Source of the DNA: Rhizoclosmatium globosum
Taxonomy: Eukaryota; Chytridiomycota; Chytridiomycetes; Chytridiales; Chytriomycetaceae
Length of the DNA stretch: 64,000 nucleotides
Assembly: GCA_002104985.1 (NCBI GenBank)
Contig: MCGO01000085.1
Location: forward strand, 62,001 to 126,000
Direction: 5' to 3'
The notes beneath the pieces were generated by a model. That model made no database searches and was not told the origin of the DNA. It was given only the letters and a program-made list of their open reading frames with translations. Position numbers and translations under genes: made by a program. Positions within the stretch are counted from its first letter, which is position 1. Every line of letters starts with the position of its first letter. This document shows, in pieces, positions 11,486 through 30,225 of this stretch.

Positions 11486-12959
11486 AAGAATCATATTGCA
11501 AATGAGCTATTTAATTGTTCTGTTGCCTCTATGGACTTTCATGACGTTTTTTGGGTTATATGCCACTTCCAATTATTAATTCCAAAGGAAGAAATAGAAA
11601 TAAATACGCAAAAGACAAAAGAATGGAGTAGAAAGAAAAAGGAACACGTTTTACACTCATAAATCATGTCAAAAATAGCAACTACAGCTGGTTTACTCCA
11701 AAAAATTGCCTGCGGCGCAAGTCAAGTTAATTGATGCAAAACAATTACGGAGTTACTTGCCAAATGCTATTATTACAGGTTATGTCCAGAGCCATAAATT
11801 TCTAGCATCCATTTATTTAGCAAGCTGGAGCTTGCCGCATGTACCGTTCTTAGATTGAATAGTTCGTTTTGTAAAGTCACAATAAAAATAGAATCTAATT
11901 TCAAAGAAACAGAAAACATTATAATTAATTGATTCAGAAAATACGAGAGGTTTCCTACAGAGCAGCAGCGGCTTCTACAATCTTCATTTGGCCTATCACA
12001 CAGTTCCAGAAGGTTGATAAAAAATTATGAATTTAGCCGATAGTATTTTATTGTCATGCATAGAATGGTGCTCTTTACTTGGTTTTTTGGGTTGTTAGCT
12101 TCATGGTGTGAACAAGTTTCCTCGGCTCAATTCCCGTACCGGTCCAGCTCAACTTGAAAAGAGTAAGAAGAAAGAAGGAAAAAGAGAGGGGATTTGGAAT
12201 ATGGATAATAAAAAGCGCGAAAAATAGAAATAATTAGCTCCTTCTGTAAACTGGAATGTTTGAGAGTGTGTTGGTGGTGTGTTGGTTGGATTCACTCCGT
12301 TCAGTGTGAGCTTGATGACTCCTTAACACAATATAACAAGTGTAAAATTCGAGAATATATATGTTTATTGCAATAGAACATGTCGTTACGGTTTATTATG
12401 ACTTTGTCAGCTGATGTTAGAACTTGAAAAAGTAGGATTAATCGAGAATCTACCGCGAGAACGGTACAGTTTGCGCAGTAGCCACTGAAAAGATAAGGCG
12501 TGTGAGTAATTTTAAACTGGCTGAAATACTATTTGTAGTCGTATTCGGTGCAGTTCCGGAGTGGCGCGAGGGTCCTGAACAATGTAAGGAGAACCGTGAA
12601 GTTCGGGCCCATTCTGAGAATATGAGTGTGTTTGAATAAATAAATGTAGCATTTCCGTAGCTTTTGGTAGCTTTTGGAGCGATATCCATGACTACAGTCA
12701 TTGGGATTGTGCTTGAGCCACAACTCAATGCCGTAACTTCAGTTCTTTCTCAAACCTTCTCAAAATTTAATTAGATGTTCGAAACGTATTTATTAAGCTA
12801 TACACAAATTTCGAGAAGCGTCGGTGAAGTGGAGCGGTCACAGTTGCTGGGTGTTTTCTAAATTGTGGAACAATCTGATTGGTCTACCTATTTTGGTCTG
12901 GCATGGTGATTGAGCCGTTTTCTGACATCGCAATTAGTCACTGAAACAGAACACAAGGC
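11486..12959. other. Long intergenic region upstream of the intact regulator
   Basis: About 1.47 kb of AT-rich sequence. Short open frames exist on both strands (for example minus 12450-12728) but lack an ATG in context or any recognisable domain. It presumably holds the promoter of the gene at 12960; no specific motif can be defended. Confidence 0.6.
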
Positions 12960-15037
12960 ATGGTCAACTTATCGCCTTGCACCAAATGCCGCCGACTTCG
13001 ACGCAAATGTGTTCCAAAGCTTAATGCCCCATGCGAGCGATGCAGCAGACTGGGCATCGAAGTTGATTGTGTCTATGAGCGGCTGACTCCTCTTGCCTGT
13101 CTGCGATGCCAGCAATCCCACCGAAAGTGCACTTACAACGAAGGCTCGGGAGTATGTGATAGATGCATGTCCATGGGCATTCCCTGTTCGCCGCCATCAG
13201 ACAGCAACCTCGAATGGCAAAGTGATCCTCAAACCATGGCAGAACCACGCAACTTTGGAGCTGAATCGTCTTTGGCTGATCTAGACATGGCTGGGTGGCA
13301 AGATCAACAAGCACCAGCATTGAGTTTCAACAAAAGCCCACAGATGACTCACAATAATCAATTCAGCCGCATGCTGCATCAGTTTACACTTGCCTTGGAA
13401 TCCCCTCTGCCGAATTATGATAATCCGGAATGGGAACTTGAGGATCCAGACTTAATGCCGACATTGGAGGACTGGTCCATTGTTTATGAGTACTTTATTC
13501 GAAAGGGATCCATTAGCTCTCCTCTGTATGATGCCGAAAGCATGCTTCGAAATTTCTTTCAGATGTCGGCCGTGCTGAGGTAACTTCTCTTTTCCGACAT
13601 TTTCATCAAAGCTTTCTGATGTTGATTGACATACAATCAAGATTGATTTCGTGCTGTTCCGCTTTAAAGATAACCACCAACAATGATGCAAAATGCGCTC
13701 AGTATTATAGCAGGGCTCGCAAAGCACTTATTCGTTCGGATTTGAAACCATCCCTCGACTTGATTTCTGCCTACAACTTCATTTACGACCACGGCCGAGC
13801 AACCTCGCAACTCCTAATCAGCGAACAATTTCTTCGGCGCTCGATTGAAATGATTATCGAAATACGATTGAATGTGGATCCTGATGATTCGCCTTGGCTC
13901 AGCCATTTAACTGCGAGGGAGAAGGAAGAACGGCGACGCATTTTTTGGTTTTCGTATGATTTGTTTGCATGGCAGCTTGCTGTGTCGTCTCATCCGATTA
14001 TTATGGAAATTTCGTGTAATGGAATGAAGCCTCCACGTCAAGTGTATGACCCGAATCCAGTATTCGATGACGCACATTGTTTGAAAGAAGGAGCTGGATT
14101 GAATATTATCATCGGAACCATCAAGAACCATTATTCCGTTCCTCCAGCTTCCATCTACCAGCTGATATCATCCTTGAACACATCGCAGCTCGAACATCAC
14201 TTGAATGCGGTACAGAATTCATTCCCACATCAATACATTATCCACTTTGATGACCCGAAACTCATAACGCCAGCCGACGAAGTCCGTTTAATTTCACAAA
14301 TTTCTGCAACCAAGTTCCATCTCTGGTTTTATGCTCTCAATATGACATATCACATCGCCAAGTCCGCATTCTTTCGGCCAGTCATGTGTCTGACAGCGTT
14401 ACCATCCTGCTTCCCTATGTATCTCAGCTCCGAAAGCCAATCCATCGTTGCGAAGGCGATTACTGAATGCCTTGAATGTGCATGGCGAATGTCTTCCATT
14501 TGGGTTTTTTTTGACTACATGACAAGTGAGGATGGACGAGCAAGAATTCCGCCTGAAGAGTATGATTTCTATTTCATCAACTTCCAGCCACTTCATGTCT
14601 TTGAATTGTGTATCGTTTTCTGGTTTATCGCGTGTCGAATGGATCCTACGTGGATTAGGTTGATGGGGTTGGAGGATTGGGGTGTTGAGGTTGCTGTGTC
14701 GCGGATGGAAGCGATAGTCGCGGGGTTACGTGTATATGGTGCGCAGGCTAGTGCCGGAAGTCCTATCATAGCTGCTATTGATGCCATGATTGCGGAGATG
14801 GAAGATGTCGTTAGGACAGGGAATCGACCACTGCCATTCAGTTCAAATGAAATGGATGCCTTGGAACTAGGAATGGCAGCTGCGTCCATCAGCTCTACGC
14901 CTATTGAGAGAATCGATTCTACAATTCACGAGCCTTATTGTTTCATGGGTCTGCTCGGGTTTGAGATTGGAAATAAGTACAGATGGAAAGGACGACGCGA
15001 AGATTCGTGGAGGTTGTTTTGGAAACTATTCGCGTGA
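12960..15037 (+). CDS. Fungal transcription factor with two tandem Zn2Cys6 clusters
   Basis: Exon 1 is 12960-13579, a 62-bp intron is 13580-13641 (GTAACT...CAAG), and exon 2 runs to the stop at 15037, giving about 671 residues. The N-terminus has a zinc cluster CTKC-x6-C-x7-C-x2-C-x7-C (about residues 7-35) followed within about ten residues by a second, CLRC-x6-C-x8-C-x2-C-x6-C (about residues 45-73). Such clusters bind DNA in the nucleus. The middle carries the fungal-specific factor homology region (YYSRARKALI, RRRIFWFSYDLFAWQ). Two broken paralogues lie upstream in the same orientation. The target pathway cannot be inferred. The 3' end is convergent with the mannosyltransferase gene only 27 bp away. 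Confidence 0.85.
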
Positions 15038-15064
15038 GGAACAGAGTTTAATTAAAATTACTGT

Positions 15065-16554
15065 CTATTGAGATGGACCCATGGCTATCCTTCGTGCCCG
15101 CATATATCTTTCATTCACTCCTTGGTATGCTTTCATAAAATCTAGAAATTAAGGTCAGCAACAGTACTGCAACCACACCGCTGGACTCACCTATGTGTAC
15201 AATGTCAACTCCAGAATATTTTGTCAATCGATGACATTCCGCTTGCCCTCGTAGTGATCCAACCCAGGTATAATCCCCAACCTCTAAATCCGTCAAAGTC
15301 TGTCCCTGAGGCATCATATACATTTCAGAAACTTGAAACGGCGGTATATCATCATAATACGCATGCTTATGTTTAACCCCATTCGCATGAAGAAACAAAG
15401 GCGTCGGTTCAAAAGCCGCGGATCCAAGAGAATCATCAAAATCCATCTGAAGCATACTTTGCCCACAATACCTCCCACTCCAAAACGACAACTTCACACG
15501 ATTCGTCTTCAAATGCGGATAAATAGGGTCAATAGCACCATTCCCAGGAAGGTTCAAGGACGACCCGTCAGCCTTCAACGTCACATTCCCTCGCTGGTTC
15601 CGCGAATTCACAACAAGGCCAACGGAAACAAGCTGATTCCGATTCAAAAAGTATTCCGAACCCGCCATCTTAAAGCCCCACCGAAACGCATCCTTGTCTC
15701 CCCACATGTAATGGAAATAGAAAGCTGCGTGTTCGCAAAAGTAGTGGGCGACTGTGAGACCCCTAAGAACGCTGGAACGAGACTTATCAAGGACGATTTG
15801 GCCGGATTCGAATTCGAATTCAAATGTGTATGGTGTTGATGTGAGTTTCCAGATTGGGTTCTTGCGGGATGTTGAGCGGAAGTCTGGCCAGAATAAGGCG
15901 CCGTATTTTTGGAATGTTTTTGTGGTGAAGAGGTAGGTTGGGTCTCGGAGGGGCATTATGTCTGGGTCGAGGTGGAGGACTTGTTCGAAGGGGGAGGAGA
16001 GGATTGCTGCTACTTTTGGGGCACCCAGGCGCAGTTCTTCGTGGCCCCAGTTGTAGGATTGGATTTCGGGTGTGAGAAAGTCCCGTGGGGTAATGTTGTG
16101 TTTCCTGTTGTGTTGCCAGGTTCAGTAACTGGCAGCTGATAAGGAAGGGATGATGGTTACCGCAGGGTTTCAAGCTGCTGTTCATTCATTTCGTTGCTAA
16201 GATACGCTATTCATGTATGTTTAACGAGGAGTATCGCAGCGTTATACACTCACCATATTCAATCGGTAACTGACATCCTGTTTCCCGCAGAAGGATTGCA
16301 GCCATCACAGCCATATCAACCGACTTTCCTGGCCCTGTTATCACCACGCCTCTTGATCCTTTCACTACGTAGCTTTGGGGGCTTCCTGATGCTGACAGCA
16401 GTACACCCTTGACGTGTTTCTGAAGCTCAATTGCTTCACTTTGAATTGCAGAGGCCGTACTTGTCCATTGGAAGAGAAGGAACAGTGGCACAAGTGTTAT
16501 TATGATGATGCTGGCTCGCTTAATGGTTATGCGGGGAGGCATCTCTGATTCCAT
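15065..16554 (-). CDS. MNN-type alpha-mannosyltransferase (Golgi type II membrane protein)
   Basis: Predicted with four exons. Exon 1 starts at 16554 and encodes a signal anchor (about residues 13-32) and the start of the catalytic domain (KGSRGVVIT). A small exon encodes AYLSNEMNEQQLETLR. A long exon (to 15191) carries LHLDPDIMPLRDPTYLF, the DxD-type nucleotide-sugar site, then GALFWPDF, FESGQIVLDK and WGDKDAFRWGF, hallmarks of the Mannosyl_trans3 family. A 49-bp intron (15142-15190) leads to the last exon, stop at 15065-15067. The family adds mannose from GDP-mannose to N- or O-linked glycans in the Golgi. The exact linkage is not predictable. Confidence 0.85.
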
Positions 16555-16709
16555 GAGAGTTTTAATTCAAACTTCCTCTCTTTCTCTGTTTAACGGGGTG
16601 ATAAATTAATAAAAGACGGATAGTAGTTTTAAGACTGAAGAACAATTGGTTATATTCTAATGTAACCATACAAAAATAAACAAGAAAGCAAATAGAGCGA
16701 AATATCCTC

Positions 16710-18225
<1,516 letters not shown>

Positions 18226-18502
18226 TTTCCGCTAAAGTTTTGACAGTGCTCCCCCAAAAAAGAAAAAAAGGAAAGAGAGTGTGGCGGTGATGGAGAATTG
18301 GAGAAAAGCCCCGACACTGAACGAGTTTTCGTTTCGTTTAATGTTCATAGAAATGGTTTATATTTGAGAGTCGTGTTTCATCACGTATGGGGAGCAGTGG
18401 CTGGTTACCAGGCACTTTGGTTGAAACTCAAACTTCACAAGCTTTTCCCCAAATTATTACTCTTTACTATAATATGTTACATTAGGAGTCCTCAATATTC
18501 AG

Positions 18503-19111
18503 CTACACTTCATTATCACTATCCTCTCGTTTGATTGGTTTTTCGATCGGTTCCGGTGGCCGTTCACACCACAATCCCTCCTTCTTCCATCCACTAATCT
18601 AAAGGTAAAGAGAATATCAGCTTGCATTCCACCTACATTCAACGAAAGAGAAAGAATTACGAACCAGAACAGCAGTAATGAAAGTCAAAGGCACAGGTTT
18701 CTGAAACCGCCTTCCATTCACCAAGTTTTCATAAACATCATTGAATTGAGAAGGATGGACTTTGCTGACGGATGGATGCGCCTTATAATCTCGTTGGCAG
18801 TCTCCCGTTTCAGAGTACGGGGCGTGACCTTTTGTCCATTCTCGCCGTGTTGATTCCCAGTGAGACAGTCCAGGTTCATGCGTATGTGATGAGGTTGAAG
18901 GATGAGATTGTGAGGTTCTAATTAAGGTAATCAGCTTTCGCACAAGGGTCAATGTTCGTAGGTGTCTCCGGGTAACGTACGATGAGGGATCATGAGGCTG
19001 GTCCTGATGCAGAGAAGGTTGCTTTGTGAAGGAAATGTGTTCGATGGATAGCTCGTGGATGGGAAGATGCGATGTGGAACCACTTGTTTCTTCAACGGAC
19101 GTTTCTGACAT
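18503..19111 (-). CDS. Gag1-like clamp (DUF4050) domain protein
   Basis: The ATG at 19111 opens MSETSVEETSGS. An intron at about 18909-18980 (GTACGT...TTAG) joins PHDPS to TSQSHPS. The conserved block is HWESTRREWTKGHAPY, then VYENLVNGRRFQKPVPLTF. A second intron with an unusual donor (GTTCGT) joins AVL to ISGWKKEGLWCERPPEP; the stop is at 18503-18505. The layout W-x2-xRREWT ... P-x-LT ... GWKKEGLW fits the clamp-Gag1-like family as I remember it, whose biochemical role is poorly known. Predicted soluble, about 160 residues. If the last intron were retained the protein would end nearer 18617 and lose the GWKKEG motif. Confidence 0.65.
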
Positions 19112-19675
19112 TGTTTTTGCGAACTGATTTAGGAATGCGGGATACTGATATAATTATGATACATTTGTTAAATCTTCAGGGTGTTTTATTCTATTTGAGT
19201 GAGCTAGTCCATGGTTGTGTATGATTAAACACGCAGGAATCAATAATAATTGATTATGACGTACCTCCTGCAGTCTAGTCCAATAAATGCGAATAAAAGG
19301 CCGTAATAAAGCACGTCTCTATTCATTATTCGCAGTTATTCGCAGTGTTCTCACTTTGTTTGTTCCATTCGATTGTTCAAATTTTCGTGACCGAGATCCT
19401 CCACTTGAGAGGACCAACGTATCAAACCCGGACGCCCGCCTTCAGCCCGACTCTCCGGCTCTCTTTCCCCGTCTGATTTGATTTAAAAGCGCGCGTGTTG
19501 AAGGTGCGAGCTGTTGTTGTTTTTAGTGATTGTTTCGAAGCGAGTGAGTGAGTGACAGGCTCAACTAAAACAAACTACTTCACAACCAACCAACCTGAAC
19601 CAACCCGAACCACCTTTTCTATTCACCCAATCTACTCGCCGCCTTCAGCCATCAACCAACAAACCAACCATCCAA
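19112..19675. promoter_or_regulatory. Divergent intergenic region between Gag1-like and GSK3 genes
   Basis: About 560 bp separating two divergent starts. It is expected to hold both promoters and the GSK3 5' leader, which is rich in CAACC/ACCAACC stretches just before the ATG at 19676. No individual binding site can be defended. Confidence 0.5.
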
Positions 19676-21541
<1,866 letters not shown>

Positions 21542-21970
21542 GCAGAATGAGAGAAAAAAAAAAGCAGCACATCGTCGTATTACCCCGCATTCCTTCTTGT
21601 TTTTTTTCTCGTTGTTTTTTCTTTTCTCTGGTTTCGGTTGTTGGTTGGGTTGGTAGTGGTGGGACTTTCTTCTGTTTGATAGATTGGGGAGGTGTTAGGG
21701 GGGTGTTGGGTATTGTCGTTTCTTTTTGGGGATGTGCTGGGATTGGTGGTATGTAGAGGAGGAGTGATGGAGTTGTTTTTTGTGTTGGTTTCCCCATGAG
21801 TGTTACCCCCCTCTTACCCGCTTTCCTATTTTTGTCCGTTAATTTATCGTCGTTTCATTCTTCCTCTACTGTTACTTTTGTTGGTTTTTTCTTGCTGTGT
21901 TCCGAAATGAAAAAGACTTCTAGTTGATTTTATTGGGTTTTTAAGAAAATCGCTTTAGTGGACTTGAAGT
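21542..21970. other. Intergenic region, GSK3 3' flank and F-BAR gene promoter
   Basis: About 430 bp, strongly T-rich on the plus strand with G-rich islands. It holds no recognisable gene or RNA. Confidence 0.5.
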
Positions 21971-24712
21971 ATGCCCCACGCATTCGAAGACGTCTTTTGG
22001 GGATCATCCAGTTGAGTACCTTTGTACACTTTGATTAATGCATTAGCGTTAGAAAGGGAAGGGACCTGGAAAGGGCAGTGTTTCTAACCTGACCTTATTT
22101 GTGGGTGAAACAGGTGATCCACTATCTGGTGTGAAGAAGCTGCATGGTAAGGCAATATTGATCAGTTTAGGTACTTGATGCTAACACTCACTTGCTTAGA
22201 CAACTACCAATACGTACGTATACACACCCTTTAATCACAAGCCACCTGGTTCACGCAACTCCCCTTTGATCCCTTCAACCTTTCCTCCTTCTAAACACTC
22301 TAAACAGGGTGTTGCCGAACTCGAAGAAATCCTTCACTTTGTCAGCATTCGAATGGTATGTTTCCCATTTCGTTACAAGAGGAACACTAACACCACCCAC
22401 AGCAAACAGAGGAATACTATGCAAACAGACTTCAGGAAATGGCCGCAGTCCGCATTCGTCCCTCAAAAAAGAACGATGACTCATCAGTTGGAAAGGTCGA
22501 GGAACTCAACACTGTCCTCAACAATGTCCTTACGACACTCCGCCAGGTACCTTGCACCCTTGTAATTCAACATAAAACTCAACAGAATTCGTATAATCAG
22601 GAAGCCACCATCATCTCATCAACGCACAGACACATGCACGATACCCTCAACCGAACCTACACATCCCTCAAAAAGTTCCTCGACGACCACCGCCGCCTCT
22701 CCCAATCCCGCAAAGAACTAATCGACTCCGCCACAAAGCGATACGAAACCCTCGCCTCCGATGTGAAAGAGAAACGAAGGGAAGCATCCAAGAAATGGGA
22801 CCTTGCACGGGAAGCCGATGTGACACATAAAAAGGATATCTTGAGTCGCGATGATGTCGGTGTGGAGAGCCTTGACGTTTTGATCACGGTTGCGGACCTC
22901 CAATTCACGGTTGTTGAGTTTAATACGCTTGTGTCGGAGATTGAACGCGATGTGCCGAAGCAGGATGTGAAGTCTATTATTGGGACGTATAAGTCTGTTG
23001 TCTCTGGCGCGGCGGTGATCAAGTACTTGATGACGAACGGCGCGAAAGTGAGGCGGTCGTTGCAGACTGCTGAATCTGCGACGGCGTTTCTGAATGCATT
23101 GATTGGACAAGGGTTTTTGAAGAGTATTGCGTTACGGAATTCGAATAAGTTGCCGGTTTCGGAGCAGCAGTATCAGTGGAAGAAGACTTGTTTGGATAAC
23201 GAGCCTGATCACACGAGGACGAGAAGGGAGGCGGAACGGGCTGAGTTGGAGTATAAAAATGCTGTCAAAAATGCGGAGGAGGCTCGTGTTGTTCTTGAAG
23301 CGCATTGTATTGAGGTTAGATGCCATTTTCCACTTTCCATAATCTGCACTCCATGACTAACACCTCAAAAAGCACATGAAAACGGTCCAAATCGCACTCA
23401 TGGAGCGTCTCACACTCGCCAAAACCGTCATTTCCTCATACATCGACTCCGAACAATCCTGCATCTCCCCCATCACCCACTCTGTCGAACGTTTCAACGT
23501 CCTCCTCGAAATGTTTTCTCCCGAACAACAAGTCCAAGTAATGGCAGAACGCGACCGAACCGGAAATGCGCGTCTAAAGCCTATCGTCTACAGCGCGTCG
23601 AGCAATAAAATTAGGGTGGAATCAACGTATGTGAATAGCGTTGTGTTTGGTGTTCCGTTGGAGCCGTTGGCGCAGAGGGATTCGAGGCGGGTTCCGAATT
23701 TGCTGAGGAAGTGTTTGAGGGCTTTGGTTAAAGGGTGTGTTGATAGTGCGGCGATTGGGGGGCGGGATGGGGAGTTGCGGGTTTGGTTGGAGTCGAATAT
23801 GTATGCTCCGACTGTGCAATCGTTGCGGGCGAATATCAATGGGTCTGGGAAACCGATTTCGTTGGCGCATTTGAGGGAGCGGCCTACAAGTGATATTGTT
23901 GGTCTGATTAAGCTTTGGTTGCTCCAGTTGCCAGGGTCTGTCTGTGGTGACGAAGTATACGAACCGTTGAAGCTTCTGTACCTCTCAAGTGAGAATGTCT
24001 TAGTTCAAATTTTGGAGTAATTCTAACACAAAATCTAGAATCCGATGAATACGCCGGAATGCGAAGCGGATCCCTCAAAAGCCTCTTATCAACATTATCA
24101 CAGTCATCGTATTCCTCCCTGTTTGCCCTCATCACACACTGGCAGAAACTCCTCGCTGAAACAAACACTGCATCCACCGACCCAAAAATCAATGACCTCT
24201 CCCAAGTAATGGGCCACCTTGTCCTCCGCCCCAAAGTCGAAACCCTTGTGACGGCCTTTGATAAACACCCGCACCGATTCCTGCGTGACTTACTCACGCA
24301 TTCAACTAGTGAAATATTCCAAATCGGGATGGGCCCGAACCCAAGTTCGCAGAGCTTGCAGATTGAAGGAGAAGATTTGGATCCTGAGAACGATGATGAT
24401 TTGGATGAGGAAGGGGTGCCAAGCGTTGTCGAGGAGCAAGACCGTATTATCTTGTTGGATGCACCAATCGTGCAGAATACTCGAATGTCAATTAGTAGTT
24501 CTGTGAGTGGGTATAGCGGCATCGGGACTGGTGGAGCTGCTGGGCGTGACTTATTGAGTAACGAGTTGGATGCTGTTCGTCTGAGTGTGGCGAACAAGAG
24601 TGACGAGGACTTGTTCTTGGAAGAAGAAGCGGAGGGGTTGGAGGACTTGAATGAAGAGGAAATGAGGCGCATTGAAGCAGAAATGGATGCAATGCTTGCT
24701 GAAGACAAGTAA
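21971..24712 (+). CDS. F-BAR / DEP / RhoGAP protein (Rgd2-like)
   Basis: The ATG at 21971 opens MPHAFEDVFWGSS; several small exons follow (DPLSGVKKLHDNYQY; GVAELEEILHFVSIRM; QTEEYYANRLQEMAAV) and assemble the N-terminal FCH part of an F-BAR domain, continued by a long helical coil (KKFLDDHRRLSQSRKEL). The middle has a DEP-like segment (VVSGAAVIKYLMTNGAKVRR). The C-terminal half looks like RhoGAP: GVPLEPLAQRDSRRVPNLLRKC, then DGELRVWLES with a possible arginine finger, and IVGLIKLWLLQLP. The tail is acidic. The family bends membrane and stimulates GTP hydrolysis by Rho/Cdc42 at growth sites. The first intron again uses CA|GTTGAGT. Rgd2 resemblance rests on domain order. Confidence 0.85.
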
Positions 24713-24861
24713 CTCAACGATAATCAATTCAATATGAACAAAAGGCATCAAATATGAAATACAGTTTTTTATGAACGTTTTCTGCACTTTATTGTGTGCA
24801 TCCATCTTTTGACATAAATCATCAATACCAAATTAACTTCGCGAATGAAAAAACAAGTATT

Positions 24862-26254
24862 TTAGACAGAGTCGAGGATGGCTGGCTCCTTGAAGTCCTT
24901 GGAGCCTGGAACAGACTTTCCAGTCTCAGCAGAGGTCTCTCCGTGGAGCTCCAAGAGCTTACCAAGGTCGAACTTTGGCGCCTTCAAGATCTTGACCTTG
25001 CGGACGTAGACGTTCTGGAGTGGGTAGATACCCTGGGTAGCCTTCTCAATAGCCTTTCCGATAACCTCAGGCATCAACTTCTGGACGAGCTCCTTCAAGT
25101 CACAGGCGGAAGCCTCACGACCGATAACCTCGAACATCTTCTTGCGGATTTGACGGATCTGAGCAGAGGTGGCGTAGGTGGTCTTCTTGACCTGGTTTGG
25201 TCTTCTCTTGGTGAAGGCGATGGTGAAGAGACGAACGAGGTAACCGTCAGTGGTCTTGACGTCCAAGTGGGCCTCGATCAAGGATTGCCACTTCTTAACC
25301 ATGGAGCGGAGCTTGTCGGAGGTGAAGTCCATACCGTGGAAGTTGGTCAAGCAGTTCTTTCCCTGGATCTCCTGGATCTGGAGACGGACCTTACGGAAAC
25401 CGTCCTCCTGGTTCTTGGAGAGGTCAGCGAGGTTAACCTCGAGGACACGGTTCTTCAAGTAGTCGTTGGCGTTCTCTGAATGGTTGGTTGATAATTAGAA
25501 AATCTGTTTGGATTCGAGTGGCAAGAGGATCTTGTTGATCTTTCTGACTCTCTATCAACATCTTCGTCCATCCACAAGATTTCCGTATCTCTCTCTATAT
25601 TGATATTCACGATACAGTTTGCTGCTGATGGAGGATGTTGCAGGTGGGCAAGGGAAGAGTACTCACTCAAACCCTGGGTACGGTTGACGAGGGTCTTTCC
25701 GACGTTACGGACATCGAAGAATGATGGGGCCTTGATGTCGTACCAGTCCTTACGGGTGAATGGGTCGACACTAAGAGAAGAGGGTTTAGCCTAGTTGTCC
25801 CTCACCACAGCTAATTCAATTCCAGCATAGTCTCTCCCCGTTTGAGCCGTAGTTACGTATTTCTGCAGTTAAGATACGAGTAGGTTTGCGGGTATTCGAG
25901 GTGGTTGAGTTGCAGTTGGTTGTTTGAGCCATGGCCTCCCCTTCCTCCTCTCACACACGCACGCCCATCACAGCCGCCATCGCCATCATCGCATCGAACC
26001 AAGGCCTCTGAGTCGACTGATTTGTACTTACACCTTCTTCTTGAGACCCTTCTTTCCCTTGGACAAACGCCTAATGAACAAGGTTGGTTGGTTAGGAGAT
26101 GCGCCTCAGACCGCCGATCAAAGGGCAACTTACTTGTTCTTTCCGACAGCCCTGTTTGCGACAAGAAGCAATACGATGTGATTGAAGGTGGTTATAGGTG
26201 GAATGCGGTAAGTACACGGTCAGTAGGCAAGTGGGAAGGGGGTGGGCCGTACAT
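24862..26254 (-). CDS. RPS1: 40S ribosomal protein eS1 (S3a)
   Basis: The last exon holds most of the protein ([40 protein letters not shown]) and ends at 24862. Upstream exons give [20 protein letters not shown] plus [23 protein letters not shown] and AVGKNK. The first residue is reached only by splicing: AT at 26254-26253, an intron GTACGG...CAAACAG, then G GCT GTC, so the ATG itself is split. The resulting start [20 protein letters not shown] matches eS1 from other fungi exactly in layout. The protein sits in the small ribosomal subunit near the mRNA exit. Five introns crowded towards the 5' end are typical for ribosomal protein genes. Confidence 0.95.
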
Positions 26255-26571
26255 TTTGAATTTTGATAGAGGAAAATCAACAGAACACAAAGACTTCTTC
26301 TTGCCTAGCCTCCCTTCGATAATACAGAATAACTCTACAGAAACCTGCTTCTGTCTATATGGGCTTCAAGCAAGTTGTTTTTCGCTCTATGTAATGCAGT
26401 AGACCACCAAGTACCCATTCATTATCACCGCCACCACCATAGCCATATCCGTTCATCACAAACTAAACGAAGTTATTGCATACTAAAATCATAGCTATTT
26501 GAAACTCCTCCGACTCGCCTTTATTATTCAATACCCTCAACAATAATTAGTATGTAACAAATAAAATAAAC
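26255..26571. other. Intergenic region upstream of eS1
   Basis: About 317 bp between the eS1 first exon and the convergently placed end of the phosphodiesterase part of the next minus-strand gene. It should contain the eS1 promoter. No gene is seen. Confidence 0.5.
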
Positions 26572-29417
<2,846 letters not shown>

Positions 29418-30225
29418 TCTACAGCCCTCCTCTTTGTTGGTTGTGAGGTTTCGAATTAGATTCTTTTTTTAGATCAAATTATGAGGAAGGTGCGCCACAA
29501 AACAGCTGGATTATAAAACGAGCGAATGAGTCATAATAGAAATTGAGACCTTGTTCCAACTTTGGCTGTTGAAACAAAATGGACGAGTTGGGCCTAAATT
29601 CGTTCCCATTTTTCCCCCTTCACTCTGTTAAGCGCATACAAGCCGAGACGATGTATCTATTATATAAATACAACTGTTTAAATCTAGTAGCCTGCTTTTC
29701 CACCGTATCGATTCAATTCAATCGGCACAATGGAATGGCTTCGGTTTGAATGCCAAAAATTTCTTGTCATTGACAATCCAACTTCAAGGCCACCACACTC
29801 GAAGAGGAATCATACAGGTGAGCGTCTTGTTCTTGATTCTGATTCCTAGAGCTAGACGTGGGTAGCTGAAGTGGGAAGTTCGGGATGAGGCAGACGGTGT
29901 TCGAGAGGATGACACTCCAATCAGCTTTTTCCGTCTATTCCACATTGTGTTGAGCACACGACCACCCCTAACTTTCCTCAACTAGGTACTTTCGCTTATT
30001 TGCGCTGACGATATGAGAACGAGAAAAACAAAACGCGTTCAAATGATTTGGGAGGGAGGGGAATACTTGAGCCGGAAGCTGGCGCGAAAGGAATCTGAGG
30101 CTCTGACGGCAATAACTATACGATATAAGATCAACTGGAAAGAAACCGTTTGCTCTACAAGCTGGACATAGCCTCTCTGAGTCCCTGAACTAAATCAATC
30201 AGCTAACCTTACCGTCAGATAAAAA
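29418..30225. promoter_or_regulatory. Divergent intergenic region, kinase fusion and G-beta promoters
   Basis: About 800 bp between divergent starts. It includes a TATA-like word (TTATATAAAT) near 29659, about 70 bp before an ATG at 29729 that opens only a short reading frame. No gene is called; a short unrecognised transcript is possible. Confidence 0.45.

Noticed and set aside
12450..12728. Minus-strand 92-codon open frame in the long intergenic region
   Set aside because: No ATG start in this frame and no recognisable features.
15333..15839. Plus-strand open frame opposite the mannosyltransferase
   Set aside because: Antisense to well-supported conserved domain exons.
24796..25479. Plus-strand 227-codon open frame opposite eS1
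   Set aside because: Mirror of the highly biased codons of the ribosomal protein gene; no independent support.
25475..26100. snoRNAs in eS1 introns
   Set aside because: Loose C-box-like words occur, but no properly spaced C and D boxes with a closing stem.
29784..29981. Minus-strand short basic open frame, and a plus-strand ATG at 29729 after a TATA-like word
   Set aside because: Both are short, without a domain; the minus frame lacks an ATG at its start. Not enough to call a gene.
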